Made by a program: the position numbers and the translations under genes
Source of the DNA: Clostridia bacterium
GTDB lineage: Bacteria > Bacillota > Clostridia > Oscillospirales > CAG-272
Length of the DNA stretch: 55,476 bases
NCBI GenBank assembly: GCA_017503105.1
Contig: JAFVTS010000001.1
Location: forward strand, 1-55,476
Direction of reading: 5' to 3'
Shown here: positions 53,132 to 55,476 of the stretch, one piece after another
Layout of the letters: every line of letters begins with the position of its first letter
Numbering within the stretch: the stretch's first letter is position 1
The notes under the pieces: model-generated
The model's database searches: none
What the model was told of the DNA's origin: nothing
The model's input: the letters and a program-made list of their open reading frames with translations, nothing else

Positions 53132-53260
53132 TTTTCTTTTCTCCTTTTTCTGCTTTACTCGGTGTCATTTCAGCACGTTTTAGCTCCTCCTTTCAAAAGC
53201 CAAAAGTGCGTACAACCGAAGTTATACGCACCGAAAGATATAAAACTCCGATTGAAAACT

Positions 53261-53373
53261 TAACTCTTTTGAGTTATGTTTATATTATACAGTATAAAAT
53301 CTCTCTTGTCAACCCTTTTGGGGTAATTTTTTCTTAACTTATGCGGTACAATAATATTAACCCATAAGAGTTA
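53261..53373. promoter_or_regulatory. Divergent promoter region and operator of the XRE gene and zinc-ribbon/lipoprotein operon
   Basis: On the minus strand TTGACA (complement of 53307-53312), 17 bases, TATAAT (complement of 53284-53289) is a consensus promoter. A palindrome TAACTC-TTTT-GAGTTA (53261-53276) covers its expected start site. A related half-site AAGAGTTA (53366-53373) sits just before the XRE ribosome site, after a TACAAT -10 box (53347-53352). This suits repression of both transcripts by the XRE protein. Confidence 0.78.
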
Positions 53374-53384
53374 GGAGAAGAGTA

Positions 53385-53627
53385 ATGAACATCGGAGAAG
53401 CGGTCAGATTACGTATATTGGAATTATGCTCAGAACACGAAATAACGGTGAATAAATTGTCTACGCTAAGCGGTATTACACAGTCTACGCTTAACAATAT
53501 CGTAAGTGGGAGAAATAATTCCACGACTGTATCTACGGTGAAAAAGATATGTGATGGATTGGAGTTAAGCGTTATCGACTTTTTTACCTCTCCGCTTTTT
53601 GAGAATTTGGAGCAAGAGATCAAATGA
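53385..53627 (+). CDS. XRE-family helix-turn-helix regulator
   Basis: An 80-residue protein consisting of almost nothing but a Cro/C1-type helix-turn-helix (ITVNKLSTLSGITQSTLNNIVSGRNNSTTVSTVKKICDGL). Such small XRE proteins act as dimeric repressors in the cytosol. AGGAG precedes ATG 53385. Its gene is divergent from the zinc-ribbon/lipoprotein operon, and the palindrome between them is the likely binding site, including control of its own gene. Confidence 0.92.
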   Translation: MNIGEAVRLRILELCSEHEITVNKLSTLSGITQSTLNNIVSGRNNSTTVSTVKKICDGLELSVIDFFTSPLFENLEQEIK

Positions 53628-53681
53628 TTATATGATTTTGGAGGCTCATAAGCCCCAAATATAGCAAATAAAACCAAAACC

Positions 53682-53750
53682 GCAAAATTCAATAATAAAA
53701 AAGCCCGGACACATCATTTTAGGCTTTTGCCTTGGTGATGTGTCCAATTT
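53682..53750. repeat. Dispersed hairpin repeat, copy D
   Basis: GGACACATCA (53707-53716) mirrors TGATGTGTCC (53736-53745), with inner AGGC-TTTT-GCCT. The upstream flank GCAAAATTCAATAA (53682-53695) matches copy A except for one base beyond it. It may end the XRE transcript. Confidence 0.85.
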
Positions 53751-53901
53751 ATTTTTATATTCAAAACAAAGAGATTTTACAACGAAAAAGATCAAAATGT
53801 CAAGAGGCGTAACGCACACTTTTGAGTAAACTTGTAAATTGTACAGTTATATTTAATTCGAAAATTTACACATTGGCTATTTATGTTATACGGTGAAACC
53901 A

Positions 53902-53930
53902 TTGCTTTTTTGTATTGTTTGTGTTATAAT
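53902..53930 (+). promoter_or_regulatory. Sigma-A-type promoter of the CocE-like gene
   Basis: TTGCTT (53902-53907), 17 bases, TATAAT (53925-53930), about 25 bases before ATG 53956 with AGGAGG between. The stretch 53750-53900 before it is AT-rich and shows no other feature. Confidence 0.78.
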
Positions 53931-53955
53931 ATATAAAAATATTAGGAGGATAAAA

Positions 53956-55476
53956 ATGCAAGCATATCATAAATATTTGTTGAATGATGGTATAGAACTC
54001 TTTACTGTTGTATGTTTGCCTGCCGAAAAAGGAAAATTTCCCACCGTAATATACAGAACTCCTTACGTTGATGAGTCGGAGATGACGTCATACGATGTAA
54101 TTTGCGGAAAAAAGCTTGCAGAGTGGTCGGTTTGGACTGATGCAGGGTACGCAGTTGTATTTCAGCACTGTAGAGGCAAGGGTAAAAGCACAGGAGATTT
54201 CATTCCCCACGTAAACGAGCGCACAGACGGTTTAGCACTGCAAGCGTGGATAAGAGAGCAGAGCTTCTATAACGGAGAGCTCTACTTGTTAGGCGGAAGC
54301 TATAATGCTTACGTTCATTTTGCGACCGCTCCGTTTGCCGATGATATTAAGGGCGCGGTGCTCGAGGTGTCGGACTGCGAGAGATATAATTGGTGTTACA
54401 GAAACGGACTTTATAAGATACATCTGATCGGCAACTGGTACGTCAATCAATATAAGAAAAAAAGCAATCTCAAAAAGAGCTTTACCATCGATTCGTATAG
54501 GATGCTTCCGCTGTCTGATTTCAGCAAAACAGTATTTGATGAGCGTGCAGAAGTGTTTGACGAAATATTAAAGCATCCGAAAAAGGATGATGAATTTTGG
54601 AACACAAACTTTTGCGGCGCTAATACGCGCGACGCTATAAAACACACACGAATTCCGATATTGCTTACTACCGGATTTTACGACATTTTTACGGGCGGTG
54701 TGTTTGATATCTGGCGAGGACTTGATGAGCAGGCGCGTTCTATATGTGCTTTTGCGGTGCATCCCTTTAATCATTCCTGTAACGGTAATATCGAGCCTAT
54801 AAACTTTGAAAACGGTACGCTCTTAAAGGAATTTGAGAACTATAGATTAAGGTGGTTTGAATCTATCCGCAAGAACGTCGAGCCGCCGTTTGAAAGAGGA
54901 AAGGTTACCTACTATAAGCTCTTTGACGGCAAGTGGTGCTGTGACGATTTTTATAACGCAAACGAAACTAAAAGCTTTACGTTGGGTGAAGAAAGCGTAA
55001 CCTACAAATACAATCCTTACGCTCCGGCAAGAGTGAAGGGCGGTCTTTCGACAAACTTCGACGGTAATGCGTGGCAGATTGAGCCGAATTCAAGGTACGA
55101 TGTAATCAGCGTTTTTACTCCCGAATTCGAGGAGGATACCTTTATCAAGGGAAAAATAACAGCAAAGCTGAAGGTCAGCTCGGATTGCGAGGACACCTGC
55201 TTTTATATGCGTTTAAGTATCCCCAAAGAAGAGGGCTATTACGGCTTGCGTGACGATATTAACCAAATATCGAATTTTGATGCCGAATATAAGCCAAACA
55301 GTAAAATCGAAATGAGTTTTTCGTTTGACGAGCACGCGTTCGTCGTTAAGAAGGGCGAAAAGCTGAGAATTGATATTTCCTCGTCGGCGTACCCCAATTA
55401 CGTTCCGCACACTAATCAAAAGGGGCTTTTCTCCGAAAACACAACCGCCAGGGTGGCGACAAATACCGTCTATTTG
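53956..55476 (+). CDS. CocE/NonD-family hydrolase (partial, runs off the window)
   Basis: At least 507 residues, open to the window edge with no stop. It matches the CocE/NonD and X-Pro dipeptidyl-peptidase S15 family of alpha/beta hydrolases. Landmarks are FPTVIYRTPY near residue 30, VVFQHCRGKGKSTG, the nucleophile elbow LLGGSYNAY (Ser about 117), a cap region, and GFYDIFTGG with the probable catalytic Asp. The His lies in FAVHPFNHSC, and a C-terminal jelly-roll domain follows (GEKLRIDISSSAYPNY). The usual G-x-S-Y-x-G ends in Ala here, a small change. It would hydrolyse acyl or peptide substrates in the cytosol, since there is no signal peptide. AGGAGG is close upstream. Confidence 0.88.
   Translation, partial: MQAYHKYLLNDGIELFTVVCLPAEKGKFPTVIYRTPYVDESEMTSYDVICGKKLAEWSVWTDAGYAVVFQHCRGKGKSTGDFIPHVNERTDGLALQAWIREQSFYNGELYLLGGSYNAYVHFATAPFADDIKGAVLEVSDCERYNWCYRNGLYKIHLIGNWYVNQYKKKSNLKKSFTIDSYRMLPLSDFSKTVFDERAEVFDEILKHPKKDDEFWNTNFCGANTRDAIKHTRIPILLTTGFYDIFTGGVFDIWRGLDEQARSICAFAVHPFNHSCNGNIEPINFENGTLLKEFENYRLRWFESIRKNVEPPFERGKVTYYKLFDGKWCCDDFYNANETKSFTLGEESVTYKYNPYAPARVKGGLSTNFDGNAWQIEPNSRYDVISVFTPEFEEDTFIKGKITAKLKVSSDCEDTCFYMRLSIPKEEGYYGLRDDINQISNFDAEYKPNSKIEMSFSFDEHAFVVKKGEKLRIDISSSAYPNYVPHTNQKGLFSENTTARVATNTVYL

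Noticed and set aside
53094-53168. A 25-codon frame (starting MTPSKAEK) upstream of the zinc-ribbon gene, and a 3-codon GTG frame overlapping it
   Set aside because: The GGAGG site favours only the 3-codon frame. The 25-codon frame overlaps the zinc-ribbon gene out of frame and looks like low-complexity lysine codons.
1-55476. tRNA genes and CRISPR arrays
   Set aside because: I looked for T-loop words (GTTCGAAT-like) with acceptor stems and for regularly spaced direct repeats on both strands and saw none.

Overview
The window looks like chromosomal DNA of an anaerobic, low-to-moderate GC Firmicute, most likely an uncultured gut-type member of the Clostridia. The signs are strong GGAGG-type ribosome binding sites, TTGACA/TATAAT promoters with 17-base spacers, U-rich hairpin terminators, Listeria-Bacteroides (InlB B-type) repeats in secreted proteins, and a PduL / GGGtGRT gene pair typical of anaerobic Firmicutes. 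The window opens in the last bases of a 23S rRNA and ends inside a CocE-type hydrolase gene.

Region 1 (0-30 kb) is dominated by four very large paralogous heparinase II/III-like proteins (1884, 1895, 1117 and 2211 residues) and a fifth, non-catalytic protein of 854 residues that carries the same C-terminal modules. Three of the four enzymes have a signal peptide, an N-terminal domain with an E-I-x-x-G motif, a catalytic region with invariant GHGTG, SQGTA and NHD...D-x-GTFQIYYKG motifs, and then one to four copies of an [InlB-type repeat + about 220-residue beta-sandwich] unit. The first two share an almost identical promoter. The other two form an operon divergent from an AraC regulator, which itself reads toward the fifth protein. 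A 53-codon small gene follows the fifth protein. An alanine dehydrogenase-like gene and a class I amidotransferase-like hydrolase sit between the two halves. I infer an extracellular uronic-acid-polysaccharide lyase locus of unknown substrate.

Region 2 (30-41 kb) is a carbohydrate-processing block: a nitrilase-family hydrolase with an extra N-terminal domain, a second AraC regulator divergent from a ROK-kinase/SIS-isomerase fusion, a GH2 beta-mannosidase-like enzyme, a GH5-like enzyme, a strongly folded 5' leader RNA in front of an unknown protein, and an SGNH esterase. The glycosidases lack signal peptides, so they probably act on imported oligosaccharides. No transporter gene is in the window.

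Region 3 (40-48 kb) is core metabolism: a LysR-tdh-kbl-TRIC-type channel operon for threonine breakdown, a ClpP-like protease, and a PduL-SGNH-NifU-like-GGGtGRT operon whose biased codon use suggests high expression.

Region 4 (48-55 kb) is accessory: an acetyl-xylan-esterase-like hydrolase, a GH20/DUF4838-like protein with a long leader hairpin, decayed recombinase fragments, two small lipoproteins, a 47-residue zinc-ribbon protein, an XRE repressor with a visible operator, and a dispersed hairpin repeat in four copies with compensatory base changes. The window ends in a CocE/NonD hydrolase.
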